64,000 nucleotides of DNA from Alkaliphilus flagellatus (lineage in GTDB: Bacteria; Bacillota; Clostridia; Peptostreptococcales; Natronincolaceae): the NCBI RefSeq assembly GCF_018919215.1, contig NZ_JAHLQK010000004.1, positions 310,001 to 374,000 on the forward strand, in the 5' to 3' direction. Each line of letters begins with the position of its first letter. Position 1 is the first letter of the stretch. Of this stretch, positions 40,543 through 49,553 are shown piece by piece. The notes under the pieces are model-generated. The model saw nothing but the letters and a program-made list of their open reading frames with translations. It did not search any database and had not been told where the DNA came from. Both the position numbers and the translations under genes were made by a program.

Positions 40543-41934
40543 TTACTTACCTTTATTTAGTGAATGTATAGGATATCCCAATATGCCATGGGCGCTCTCC
40601 ATCATCATCTCTGACAAAGTAGGATGTGGGTGAACTGCCTTAGCAATATCCTCTGCTGTTCCTTCTAACTCCATTACCATAACAGCCTCTGAGATCATAT
40701 CCGTAGCGGTAGAAGCCATAATATGGACTCCTAATACTTCTCCATATTCTTTGTTTGCTATAATTTTTAGAAAACCAATAGTATCTCCTTCAGCCATAGC
40801 TTTACCATTAGCATTAACCGGGAACTTGTTTACAACAATATCGAGTCCCTTCTCTATTGCCTCTTCTTCAGTTAATCCTACTGAAGCTAGTTCTGGAAAA
40901 GTATATACACAAGATGGTATTACATTATAATTAAGTATTTCATTACCACCCATAGCATTTTCTACTGCTACTATTCCTTCTGCACTAGCAACATGAGCTA
41001 AGCTATATTTTCCATTTATATCTCCAATAGCATATACTCCATCAATATTAGTTTCCATTTTCTCATTTGTTTCTATTCCACTAGGTCCTACTTTAAGATC
41101 TAGCTTTTGTAATCCATCTAAATTAGGCGTAGTTCCAAGAGATAAAAGAATTTTTTCTGCCTCAAAAATTTCTTCTTTACCTTTTACTTCTACAATTACC
41201 TTTTTGCCATCAATAGCCTTTAAGGATGTATTTGTAACAACCTTTACCTTGCTTTTCTTTAATTGTCTAGTTAAAGTATTAGCCATTTCAGCATCCATAC
41301 CAGACAGTATTCTACCAGATCGCTGAATCAATGTTACATCTACATTTAGAGCATTCATTAAAGTAGCAAACTCAACAGCTATAACTCCTCCACCAAGTAT
41401 AACCATAGATTTTGGTAGTTCCTCCATAGAAAGTAGCCCTTTAGCTGTAATCATATAGCCATTATCAATAGAGTCCTTAATTCCTGGAATATTAGGAGCT
41501 TTTGGACTTGTACCTGTAGCAATTATCATATTCTTTCCATATAATGTTTCGTCTCCTACTTTAATATGATTTTTGTCAATAAACTCTCCAAAACCTTTAT
41601 ATATGTCTATTTTATTACCTTTAAGTAATACTTCTATACCGCTAACTAGTTTGTCTACTACTTTATCTTTACGATCTACCATTGCTTGCCAATTTACTTT
41701 TATTTTGTCCGACTCTATCCCTTCAATACCATAAAATTCTCCATGTAAAATATTTTGATAGGTTTTTGCACTTTTTAAAAGAGTTTTTGTAGGTATGCAT
41801 CCCCAATTTAAACAAACCCCACCAATAGATTCTTTCTCTATTAATGCTACAGCAGCACCTAATTGTGCAGCTCTAATAGCAGCTACATATCCCCCAGGTC
41901 CTGCACCTAATATTATTACATCATAGTTTTTCAC
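40543..41934 (-). CDS. pdhD: Dihydrolipoyl dehydrogenase, E3
   Basis: E3 reoxidises the dihydrolipoyl arm of the 2-oxoacid dehydrogenase complex with NAD+. The 463-residue flavoprotein has the FAD site GAGPGGYVAAIRAAQLG, redox-active C41 and C46 in GGVCLNWGCIPTK, an NAD site with MVILGGGVIAVEFA, and the C-terminal HPHPTLSEM carrying the active-site His. It has no N-terminal lipoyl domain. It starts with GTG at 41934 after GGAGGGAGG. It is the last gene of the pdhABCD operon, separated from pdhC by a hairpin. Confidence 0.95.
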   Translation of the reverse strand: MKNYDVIILGAGPGGYVAAIRAAQLGAAVALIEKESIGGVCLNWGCIPTKTLLKSAKTYQNILHGEFYGIEGIESDKIKVNWQAMVDRKDKVVDKLVSGIEVLLKGNKIDIYKGFGEFIDKNHIKVGDETLYGKNMIIATGTSPKAPNIPGIKDSIDNGYMITAKGLLSMEELPKSMVILGGGVIAVEFATLMNALNVDVTLIQRSGRILSGMDAEMANTLTRQLKKSKVKVVTNTSLKAIDGKKVIVEVKGKEEIFEAEKILLSLGTTPNLDGLQKLDLKVGPSGIETNEKMETNIDGVYAIGDINGKYSLAHVASAEGIVAVENAMGGNEILNYNVIPSCVYTFPELASVGLTEEEAIEKGLDIVVNKFPVNANGKAMAEGDTIGFLKIIANKEYGEVLGVHIMASTATDMISEAVMVMELEGTAEDIAKAVHPHPTLSEMMMESAHGILGYPIHSLNKGK

Positions 41935-42079
41935 TAAACTTCCTCCCTCCAGCTATTCTAATAGCACTATTTTTTGAAATTTGCGAAATATTTATACTTT
42001 CTACTTATATATACCAAACTCCTTCTTTTATTCTATTAATTTATTCTATACTTGTTTTTAATAGTATTCTATAATCAAA

Positions 42080-42112
42080 TTAAATCCTTCTTAAATTTTA
42101 AGAAGGATTTAA
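42080..42112 (-). terminator. Hairpin between pdhC and pdhD
   Basis: TTAAATCCTTCTTAAA pairs almost perfectly with TTTAAGAAGGATTTAA. On the minus strand there is no strong T-run, so it may be an attenuator or RNA-processing or stability site in the operon. Confidence 0.5.
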
Positions 42113-42126
42113 TAGATTCGTTAATA

Positions 42127-43443
42127 TTAATACAAAATAAGTCTATCTGGATTTGTTATATATGTTTTCAAGGAATCTATGAACCTTCCTGCATCTCCTC
42201 CATCTAGCACCCTATGATCTATAGATAATGCTAATGGCAATATCCACCTAATTACAATCTCACCATCAATTACAACTGGTTTTTGCTCAATTTTTCCAAC
42301 TCCTAAAATAGCTACCTCTGGATAGTTAATAATCGGCATTCCAGTACTTAGACCTAATGAGCCAAAATTAGTTATTGTAAATGTACTTCCTTTGATCTCA
42401 TCAAGCTTTAGTTTTTTATCTCTAGCTGCTTGACTAAGACGGATACTTTCCTCCATCAATTCTAACATACCAATTTTATCCGCATTTTTTATTATAGGAA
42501 CAACTAAACCATCTTCTGTATCAACTGCTATACCCATGTTGTAATATTTTTTAATGATATACTCATCATTTTCTTCATCTAACTGAGCATTAAATTTTGG
42601 ATTATCCTTTAATGCAAGTATTGCTGCCTTTATAATAAACGGTAAATAGGTAAACTTAACATCCTTATCATCTATAAATAAATTTTTCACCTTTTCTCTA
42701 TAATTTACAAGCTCTGTTACATTAACTTCATCCATACACAATGCATGTGGAGCTGTATACATTGATTTTACCATATTTTTTGCAATAGTTTTTCTTAAGG
42801 AAGTGAGTTTAATTCTTTCTTCATGTCCTGCTATTGTATTCTCCTTAACATTAACACTTATATTTTCTTTATTATCTACAATAACATTTTCATTATCCTT
42901 TAATTTGTTGCTTTGTACATTATATTCTTTTTGGATATCAGCCTTCATTACCCTACCTTGTGGACCTGTTCCAAGAATTTCATTAATATTAATATTTAAA
43001 TCGTGGGCTATCTTTCGAGCCATTGGTGTAGCTAATACCTTTTTCTTTAGTTCTTCCTTAACCTCTGTATTTCTGCCTTCTGTACTACTTTCCATTATTT
43101 CATTTGATACTTCCAAAGCACCTACAACACCTGCATTTTCCTCTTCAACTTTTTCAGACTTTACAGTTTGCCCTTCTTCTAATATGTCTATAGCACTTTC
43201 ATCTTTATTATCAGTTACAATCTCTACCACTACATTTCCAACATATATTACTTCTCCTTCTTCCCCATTCAGTTTATCTATTATACCTGAAGCGGGAGAT
43301 GGAATCTCTGTAGTTACTTTGTCTGTTTCGACCTCGAATAAAGAGTCTCCTTCCTTTATATTATCTCCTACCTTAACTAACCACTTAGTTAATATTCCTT
43401 CTGTTATTCCTTCCCCAATATCTGGGAACTTAAATTTAAACAT
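42127..43443 (-). CDS. pdhC: Dihydrolipoamide acetyltransferase, E2
   Basis: E2 is the core of the pyruvate (or related 2-oxoacid) dehydrogenase complex and passes the acyl group to CoA. The 438-residue protein has one lipoyl domain (1-80, lipoyl Lys K42 in VETDKVTTEI), a charged linker, a peripheral-subunit-binding domain (about 138-172; ATPMARKIAHDLNI, GPQGRVMKADI) and a catalytic domain ending with DHRVLDGGDAGRF. It follows pdhB by 14 bases. The substrate is inferred from pdhA. Confidence 0.94.
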   Translation of the reverse strand: MFKFKFPDIGEGITEGILTKWLVKVGDNIKEGDSLFEVETDKVTTEIPSPASGIIDKLNGEEGEVIYVGNVVVEIVTDNKDESAIDILEEGQTVKSEKVEEENAGVVGALEVSNEIMESSTEGRNTEVKEELKKKVLATPMARKIAHDLNININEILGTGPQGRVMKADIQKEYNVQSNKLKDNENVIVDNKENISVNVKENTIAGHEERIKLTSLRKTIAKNMVKSMYTAPHALCMDEVNVTELVNYREKVKNLFIDDKDVKFTYLPFIIKAAILALKDNPKFNAQLDEENDEYIIKKYYNMGIAVDTEDGLVVPIIKNADKIGMLELMEESIRLSQAARDKKLKLDEIKGSTFTITNFGSLGLSTGMPIINYPEVAILGVGKIEQKPVVIDGEIVIRWILPLALSIDHRVLDGGDAGRFIDSLKTYITNPDRLILY

Positions 43444-43457
43444 ATATTAACACCTCC

Positions 43458-44441
43458 TTATGTCAAATAGTTGACAGTTTCCATAATCTTATTAAATATT
43501 CTTTCTGGACTAGGCAGGTAATGATGTTCCCCCTGTGGCAATGGGAAAGGAGTATCAAAACCAGTTACTCTAACTGGAGGAGCTTCTAAATATAGAAATG
43601 CCTTTTCATTAATAATAGAAATTAACTCAGCACCTACTCCCAAAGTTTTTGTCGCCTCATGTACAATAACTACTCTCCCTGTCTTTTTAACTGATTCAAT
43701 AATGGTATCCCTATCAATCGGGGATATTGTTCTTAGGTCAATTACTTCAGCATTAATACCTTTATCCTTAGCTAGATCAGCAGCTTTTAAAGTTTCTCGC
43801 ATCATTGCACCCCAGGAAATTAGGGTTATATCCTTGCCTTCTCTTACTACATTAGCTTTACCAATTGGTATAATATATTCCTCATCGGGTACCTCTTGTT
43901 TAAATGCTCTATAAATACGTTTTGGTTCTAAGAAAATTACTGGATCCTCATCTCTAATTGCAGCAGCCAATAATCCTTTTGCATCATAAGGGGTAGATGG
44001 TATAACTACCTTTAGACCTGGAATATGTGAATATATAGCTTCTGTGCTTTCGGAGTGGTGTTCCAGAGCTCTAATTCCTCCACCATAGGGCATTCTTATC
44101 ACCATAGGAACACTAAATCTACCTCTCGATCTGTTTCGCATTCTAGCAACATGGCTAATTATTTGATTAAAAGCTGGGTAAGAGAATCCCATAAATTGCA
44201 TTTCTACTACTGGTAACATTCCGTTAATTGCCATACCAATTCCTACCCCTACAATTGCAGACTCTGATAATGGTGAATCCATGCAACGATCCTTTCCAAA
44301 TTCTTTCTGTAAATCTACAGTTGCTCTAAATACACCACCCTCATATCCTACATCTTCACCAAATACAATAATTCTAGAATCCCTTGTCATCTCTTGTTTT
44401 AATGTTAGATTAACAGCTTGTAATAAATTAATTGCAGTCAT
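43458..44441 (-). CDS. pdhB: Pyruvate dehydrogenase E1 beta subunit
   Basis: This is the beta subunit of the thiamine-diphosphate decarboxylase. The 327-residue protein carries GEDVGYEGGVFRATVDLQKEFG, VEMQFMGFSYPAFNQI and RMPYGGGIRALEHHSES, all typical of Bacillus-type PdhB. The stop of pdhA and the ATG of pdhB overlap as TAATG, implying coupled translation and equal amounts of both subunits. Confidence 0.95.
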   Translation of the reverse strand: MTAINLLQAVNLTLKQEMTRDSRIIVFGEDVGYEGGVFRATVDLQKEFGKDRCMDSPLSESAIVGVGIGMAINGMLPVVEMQFMGFSYPAFNQIISHVARMRNRSRGRFSVPMVIRMPYGGGIRALEHHSESTEAIYSHIPGLKVVIPSTPYDAKGLLAAAIRDEDPVIFLEPKRIYRAFKQEVPDEEYIIPIGKANVVREGKDITLISWGAMMRETLKAADLAKDKGINAEVIDLRTISPIDRDTIIESVKKTGRVVIVHEATKTLGVGAELISIINEKAFLYLEAPPVRVTGFDTPFPLPQGEHHYLPSPERIFNKIMETVNYLT

Positions 44442-45529
44442 TATAATTCACCTCTTCCACTTAAAAATTCTTTATATTCTTCCATCTGCTCTAATAATTG
44501 AGGTGTCATTTCCTTATAGTGATATTTAAATATATCATCTAGTTTTGTCTTTCCGTTAGCTTCTACATATTTAAAAGCTTCCTCTGCTATCTTTCCGCAC
44601 TTTTCAACTAGCCTATCATTTTCTTCCTCATTCAAATATCCTTTATCTATTAAATATTTTTTCATTCTATCTATAGGATCTTTCTTCTTCCAAACTTCAA
44701 CTTCATCATCTGTTCTATAACGTGTTGGATCATCGCTAGTTGTGTGGGCTCCAATGCGATAGGTGTAGGCTTCAATTAATGTTGGTCCTTCACCTCTTCT
44801 AGCTCTTTCTATAGCTGTTTTAGTTGCAACATACATAGCTAATATATCATTACCATCCACTTGTATTCCGGGCATTCCATATGCAACTGCTTTTTGAGCA
44901 ATTGTTTCTGAACTAGTTTGACTTGCTCTAGGAACGGAAATCGCAAACTGATTATTCTGGCATAAGAATACTGTTGGTGTATTAAAGGCTCCGGCCCAAT
45001 TCATAGCCTCGTGAAAATCTCCCTGAGAAGTTGCACCATCACCAAAATAAGCAATAGATACTTCATCCTTGCCTTGTAGAGTAGATGCCCATGATATACC
45101 TACGGCATGATTAAGGTGACTTGCAATAGGTACTGATACTGGTAAAATTTTTAAATCCTCTGGCATATAGCTACCAAACTCATTACCGTACCAGTAAAGA
45201 TATATCATTTTAAGGTCTGCTCCTCTAGTTAACCATGCTCCAAGCTCTCTAAAAGATGGTACCATCCAATCCTTCTTTTCCAGAGCAAAAGCACTACCTA
45301 CTTGGGCTGCCTCTTGCCCAATATTAGGTGCATAGGTAAGCATTCTTCCCTGTCTTTGATACATAAGAGCTTTTAAATCGGCCTCTCTAGTTTGTATCAT
45401 ATTTTCATACATCGTTAATAGTTCTTCCTTATTTAAATCTGGCATATACTCTTCATTTGTAATATTAGAATTTTCGTCCATAATTTGAAACATCTTTTTA
45501 TCCAATGGATTATAATTTTTAAAAAGCAT
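44441..45529 (-). CDS. pdhA: Pyruvate dehydrogenase E1 alpha subunit
   Basis: E1 alpha binds thiamine diphosphate with E1 beta and decarboxylates pyruvate. The 362-residue protein has the TPP motif GDGATSQGDFHEAMNWAGAF...NN and the phosphorylation-loop region YRIGAHTTSDDPTRYR. Segments such as MPDLNKEELLTMYENM and QGRMLTYAPNIGQEAAQVGSAFALEKKDW resemble Bacillus PdhA more than acetoin dehydrogenase. It is the first gene of the operon, with two terminators just upstream that isolate it from the FMN-protein cluster. Confidence 0.92.
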   Translation of the reverse strand: MLFKNYNPLDKKMFQIMDENSNITNEEYMPDLNKEELLTMYENMIQTREADLKALMYQRQGRMLTYAPNIGQEAAQVGSAFALEKKDWMVPSFRELGAWLTRGADLKMIYLYWYGNEFGSYMPEDLKILPVSVPIASHLNHAVGISWASTLQGKDEVSIAYFGDGATSQGDFHEAMNWAGAFNTPTVFLCQNNQFAISVPRASQTSSETIAQKAVAYGMPGIQVDGNDILAMYVATKTAIERARRGEGPTLIEAYTYRIGAHTTSDDPTRYRTDDEVEVWKKKDPIDRMKKYLIDKGYLNEEENDRLVEKCGKIAEEAFKYVEANGKTKLDDIFKYHYKEMTPQLLEQMEEYKEFLSGRGEL

Positions 45530-45622
45530 AATGTTACCTCCTTTTCAATCGATACTGATATTCGTTATTATTTATATATCCATAAAAATCTTTTTATAAC
45601 ATTATTATTATTATTCTCAATA

Positions 45623-45657
45623 AAAAAACATGATCCAAATTATGGATCATGTTTTTT
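45623..45657. terminator. Symmetrical terminator upstream of pdhA
   Basis: AAAAAACATGATCCA pairs perfectly with TGGATCATGTTTTTT across a five-base loop. It is placed between pdhA and the FMN-protein gene, downstream of a second hairpin. Confidence 0.85.
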
Positions 45658-45669
45658 CTAAATATATAT

Positions 45670-45694
45670 AAAAAAAGCAGCAGAGCTGCTTTTC
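45670..45694 (-). terminator. Terminator of the 120-aa FMN-binding protein gene
   Basis: AAAAGCAGC-aga-GCTGCTTTT, with T7 on the minus strand, lies 18 bases beyond the stop codon. Confidence 0.85.
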
Positions 45695-45711
45695 TTACTG
45701 TTTAAATTAAA

Positions 45712-46074
45712 CTATTTTGCTTTGCTTAATGCATCTTTAGCAGCGTCCATAGTTCCGTTACTTGAACCTGTTGCACCAGATACTGCTTCTACTTCTGTAG
45801 ATTGAGCTTCAGCAATTTTTTTAGCTACTTCTTCTGCTGCAGCATCACCAAGACCTTCTGTTTCTTCTTGTTCTAATATTGCAACGTTGCTGATTTTACC
45901 ATCTTTAACTTCTACACTTACTTTGATATCTCCTTTGTAACCTTGCCCTACCCCTTCATAAGTACCATCTTTGTATGCTCCTGCTGCTTTATCTCCTTCT
46001 GTCTTAGTAGAACATCCTACAAATACTCCCATTGCTAATGTAGCAACTAATGCTAAAGCTAATCTTTTTTTCAT
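45712..46074 (-). CDS. Lipoprotein with one FMN-binding domain
   Basis: This exported 120-residue redox protein has a signal peptide (about 1-20) ending in the lipobox-like FVGC, followed by one FMN_bind domain. The covalent flavin site is the Thr in EAVSGATGSSNGTM, fitting Dxx[S/T]GA[T/S] with Glu in place of Asp. FMN would be attached by ApbE outside the membrane, and the protein would carry electrons at the cell surface. It closely resembles single domains of the next gene product. The start has AGGAGG. A palindrome with an embedded -35 lies about 155 bases upstream. Confidence 0.88.
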   Translation of the reverse strand: MKKRLALALVATLAMGVFVGCSTKTEGDKAAGAYKDGTYEGVGQGYKGDIKVSVEVKDGKISNVAILEQEETEGLGDAAAEEVAKKIAEAQSTEVEAVSGATGSSNGTMDAAKDALSKAK

Positions 46075-46213
46075 TTTAAAATCCTCCTTAATACAATATA
46101 AATTTTAAGTAATTTTTTGTCCATATTAATAACTCTGGATTAATAAGTAACTCGAGATAATTTTACATCTTTTTAGTAAATAATGCAACATCATTATAAA
46201 AATATATTCAATC

Positions 46214-46244
46214 TTTATAAGACTAATATTGACATATATGTCAA
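46214..46244 (-). promoter_or_regulatory. Promoter with palindromic operator before the 120-aa FMN gene
   Basis: TTGACATATATGTCAA (46229-46244) is a perfect 16-bp palindrome. On the minus strand its TTGACA (46244-46239) can act as the -35, with TTATAA 18 bases on. A repressor covering it would block the polymerase. Its identity is unknown. Confidence 0.5.
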
Positions 46245-46283
46245 TAAATAAACCTCGCATATAAATCAAGTTTCAATATATTC

Positions 46284-47369
46284 TTATTTCGCTTGGCCTA
46301 ATGCATCCTTTACAGCTTTAATTGCACCTTCACTTGAAATTGTAGCACCGGATACTACATCTACATCACCTGTTTGTTTTGCTACAACTTGCTCAGCAAT
46401 TTTTTTAACAGCTACGTCTCCTACACCTTCTGTTTCATCCATCTTATTTATAGTAGCTGCTGTAATCTTTCCATCTTTTATAGTAACCTTAATTTCGATA
46501 TCGCCGTAAAATCCTTCACTTTTTCCTACATATGTTCCATCTTTATAACCACTTGCAGCCGGCTCAGCAGGTTTCTCTGCCGGTTTTTCTGCTGGCTTAT
46601 CAGCAGGCTTTTCTGCTGATTTTTCTGCCGGCTTATCAACAGGTTTTTCTGCTGGTTTTTCTTCTGATTTTACTTGCTCCTCTGCAGTTTCTTTAACAGG
46701 TTCACTATTTAAGGCATTTAATATAGCTTCAATAGTAGCATTACTTGAAACTGTAGCTCCAGATTTTGCATCTACTTCTGTTGACTGGAACTTAATTACA
46801 TTATCAATAATTTCTTTAGAAGCGTCGTCACCAATTCCTTCTGTCTCGCCAATCTCTAAAGTATCAATCCTTGTAATTTTAGTTCCTTCTACTATAACTT
46901 TTACTTTGATGTCAGACTTAAATCCCTTTGCAGATCCTTCATATATTCCATCAACAAATGTCATAGGCTCTGGATCAGCTTTAGCATCTTCTACAGGTTT
47001 TTCTGCAACCTTAGCTTCTTTTAAACCTAATGCCACTGCCACTGCTTCCATAGTTCCATTGCTTGAAATTGTAGCACCAGAATGTGTATCCACTTCTGTT
47101 GATTGTGCTTCAATAATTTTTTTAATAGTTTCCTTTACACCTTCATCACCAATACCAGGTGTCTCATCAATTTCAAGAATACCTATATTTGTAATTTTGC
47201 CATTCTCAACTTTAACACTTACTTTAATATCTCCTTTAAAACCTTCACCAACACCTTCATATTCACCATCAGTAAAATTACCTGAAGTTTCTTCTGCTGG
47301 CTTAGTGCAACCTGCAAATACTCCAATTGTTAATGCAACGACTAATGCTAAGGCTAATTTTTTTTTCAT
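46284..47369 (-). CDS. Lipoprotein with three FMN-binding domains
   Basis: This exported 361-residue protein has a signal peptide ending in the lipobox FAGC (about 18-21), then three FMN_bind domains: about 30-115, 135-217 and 272-361. Each has a predicted covalent site: DTHSGATISSNG, DAKSGATVSSNA and DVVSGATISSEG. Domains 2 and 3 are joined by a Lys/Pro/Glu/Ala linker with repeats of EKPAEKPADKP, likely extended in the wall. A chain of three flavins suits electron transfer across the cell envelope. The start has AAGGAGG. Confidence 0.9.
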   Translation of the reverse strand: MKKKLALALVVALTIGVFAGCTKPAEETSGNFTDGEYEGVGEGFKGDIKVSVKVENGKITNIGILEIDETPGIGDEGVKETIKKIIEAQSTEVDTHSGATISSNGTMEAVAVALGLKEAKVAEKPVEDAKADPEPMTFVDGIYEGSAKGFKSDIKVKVIVEGTKITRIDTLEIGETEGIGDDASKEIIDNVIKFQSTEVDAKSGATVSSNATIEAILNALNSEPVKETAEEQVKSEEKPAEKPVDKPAEKSAEKPADKPAEKPAEKPAEPAASGYKDGTYVGKSEGFYGDIEIKVTIKDGKITAATINKMDETEGVGDVAVKKIAEQVVAKQTGDVDVVSGATISSEGAIKAVKDALGQAK

Positions 47370-47503
47370 AAATTTACCTCCTTAAAATAATTAGAATTTC
47401 ATAATAGTTTTATAACTATATTAACAATGATAAAGCCGAGGTATTCCCCAGCCTTATCAGTTAAGTTTATTATTTTTTCATATGTTCATTAGATAGTAAT
47501 ATG

Positions 47504-49036
47504 TTATTTTTCAATCATTTTTACTGCTTTAGGTCCTAATTCTACGATACCTTTTCTCCAGTTAGAAGCCCCTGTAATAGTATCGATTCCTTCAACAGTT
47601 TTGTTGTTTAATAGGAAGTTTTGCATTTCCTCTTTGATATCTAATTGATTTCTTCCTTGAAGTACATCAGGTGTTTTATTAGCCCAATTTTGAATATAAG
47701 TTGGGTTGTGAGGCTTAGCCAAATCTGATCCTGTTTGATATTCTACATAATCTACATCTACAATTTTATTATCTTTAGCAAGAGCTAATAACTGTATATA
47801 ATATGCACTCTTAGCTGTAGGTTCACCATGGAATACATAAATAGTAGAACCTTCTGTTACTTCGATGTCAGACATTCTAGCTTGATTTAATGCTCCAACT
47901 GTGAAAAGCTTTAAGTCATCTCCCCAGCCTGTAGCACCTGTTGCTACATCTACCATGTTTGGATCTTGAGTTTTAATTAATTGAGCTTCTCTTTCAGCAA
48001 TAATTGCAACTGGGTCTACACCCTCATATTTATTTTTCCAATTAGTTACATATCCTGCTCCATCTAATCTTTTACTTTCACCTTTATCATTAAGTGCTGT
48101 ATATTCTACAGAAATAATTTTTCCATCTTTAACTTCCATGTCAACTTGTGGTGTCCATCCCCTAGAATCCGTTAATCCAACAACAACATATTTACCGTCT
48201 TTATAATCAAAGTTTACTGCTTTGCTTACACTTGCAGCTTTAGCTTGAGCCATTGCCTTTTTAGTTAAAGCTACAAAGCTTTGATGAGTTCCTGTCGCAC
48301 CAGTTGTTACATCTACTTTGTTTGGATCTTGCTTAGCAACTAAATCACTTTGTAATGTATCTATCTTTTCTGAAAGGATTACTTCTGGATACTTTGCTTG
48401 CCAGCTTGTATTATAAGCTTCGTCAGTTTTTTTACCATTTCCTTCAGCATTATACTCGTTGTAAACTACAGATTCAATTTTTCCACCTTTAACGGTTAAG
48501 TTAACTTGTGGAACCCATCCTCTACTTGCTAAGCCAACAGCTACATATTCCCCATCTTTCATCGGAGCTGCATCATCAAACATGTATAAGCTATTACTTA
48601 ATGTATCTTCATAGTAATATCTTCCTAAAGCTTCTGCAAAATCAACAGCTGAAACAAAGGCTTTGTTTTCTGCGTTAGTATCTACAATCGTTTCAAGCTT
48701 TACATCGTTTCTAAAAAGGTTCATAGATTCACCCTTTTCAGCCTTTGCAAGTGTTGCATCTTCTTTGTCCAAAATATATGCAGTATTTGTAGCTGCATCG
48801 TATTTAAGATGTAGACCGAATTTTTCAGTTAACTCTCTTAGAGGAACAAATACACGTCCACCTTTAATTGTGGTCTTTTCTTCCAAAGTAAGTTTTTCCC
48901 CATTATTGAAAACAACAGCACTTTTAACTCCAGGACCCTCTAATGCTGGTGCTGGATCTGCAGCATTTACATTTGTTGGTACTACTAATGGTAAAGCTAG
49001 CAATGCCGCTAACGCTAATACCCAAGCTTTTTTCAT
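47504..49036 (-). CDS. Exported protein with copper-amine-oxidase-like N-domain and three FMN-binding repeats
   Basis: This 510-residue secreted protein has a signal peptide (about 1-25, cleavage near VNAAD) and a stalk-like copper amine oxidase N-terminal domain (about 38-155; GRVFVPLRELTEKFG and VSAVDFAEALG). Three larger FMN_bind-like units follow, with sites DVTTGATGTH, DVATGATGWG and DTITGASNWR, all fitting Dxx[S/T]GA[T/S]. The first two units share DGxYVxVGLxxxRGWxPQVxxxVKxGKI. No lipobox is seen, so it may bind the wall or diffuse. It is the first of three FMN-protein genes on this strand, and apbE is divergent. Confidence 0.88.
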   Translation of the reverse strand: MKKAWVLALAALLALPLVVPTNVNAADPAPALEGPGVKSAVVFNNGEKLTLEEKTTIKGGRVFVPLRELTEKFGLHLKYDAATNTAYILDKEDATLAKAEKGESMNLFRNDVKLETIVDTNAENKAFVSAVDFAEALGRYYYEDTLSNSLYMFDDAAPMKDGEYVAVGLASRGWVPQVNLTVKGGKIESVVYNEYNAEGNGKKTDEAYNTSWQAKYPEVILSEKIDTLQSDLVAKQDPNKVDVTTGATGTHQSFVALTKKAMAQAKAASVSKAVNFDYKDGKYVVVGLTDSRGWTPQVDMEVKDGKIISVEYTALNDKGESKRLDGAGYVTNWKNKYEGVDPVAIIAEREAQLIKTQDPNMVDVATGATGWGDDLKLFTVGALNQARMSDIEVTEGSTIYVFHGEPTAKSAYYIQLLALAKDNKIVDVDYVEYQTGSDLAKPHNPTYIQNWANKTPDVLQGRNQLDIKEEMQNFLLNNKTVEGIDTITGASNWRKGIVELGPKAVKMIEK

Positions 49037-49553
49037 TAAAAATCTCCCCTTTAATAATATTATTCTGCTTGCTAAATAATAATCGTTAATTTAACAATTA
49101 TTATTACTAAATAAAAATGTTAAATTAATAACTTATCACTTTATAATTATTTTACATCTTTTTTATTACCAGCGCAACTATATTTTGGTATTTTTTACTC
49201 ACTTTCTGTAGAGATCATTTTAAATTTAACCGCTATATTTCAAGAAATATAATAGAGTGGTAGTTTTATTCTACATATTATTTTAAAAATAGTATTAAAA
49301 TTAAGTCTTTTTATAGTTGTTTACAGATAATAACATATAATTTCCTGTATATGTTATCAATAGATATTTAAATAACGATTTATACATTAACTTTTCTATT
49401 AGTAGATTATAATTTGTTTTTTTATTGACAATAAATAACATCTCTCATCCTTTTATATTGATATTTTACTATTCTTTACTTTTTTTAAACCAATTGATAT
49501 AATTAATCAGTTGATATAATTAATAAGAATCTTTATAGAAGAGGTGTAATAAG
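49037..49553. other. Divergent intergenic region between FMN-protein and apbE genes
   Basis: The 517 bases are strongly AT-rich. They hold small palindromes such as GTTAATTTAAC (49085-49095), the apbE promoter and a 17-bp-period direct repeat (49494-49524). No ORF with a ribosome-binding site and no known riboswitch was recognised. Confidence 0.5.
49475..49524 (+). promoter_or_regulatory. apbE promoter with tandem direct repeat
   Basis: TTTACT (49475-49480), 17 bases, then TATAAT (49498-49503). TTGATATAATTAAT occurs twice, at 49494-49507 and 49511-49524, so a second TATAAT follows at 49515. The direct repeat could bind a regulator on one face of the helix or reflect promoter duplication. Confidence 0.5.

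Noticed and set aside
42803-43450. 215-aa open frame on the + strand opposite pdhC
   Set aside because: It is a Ser/Thr/Leu-rich shadow of the E2 coding sequence, with no ribosome-binding site or family match.
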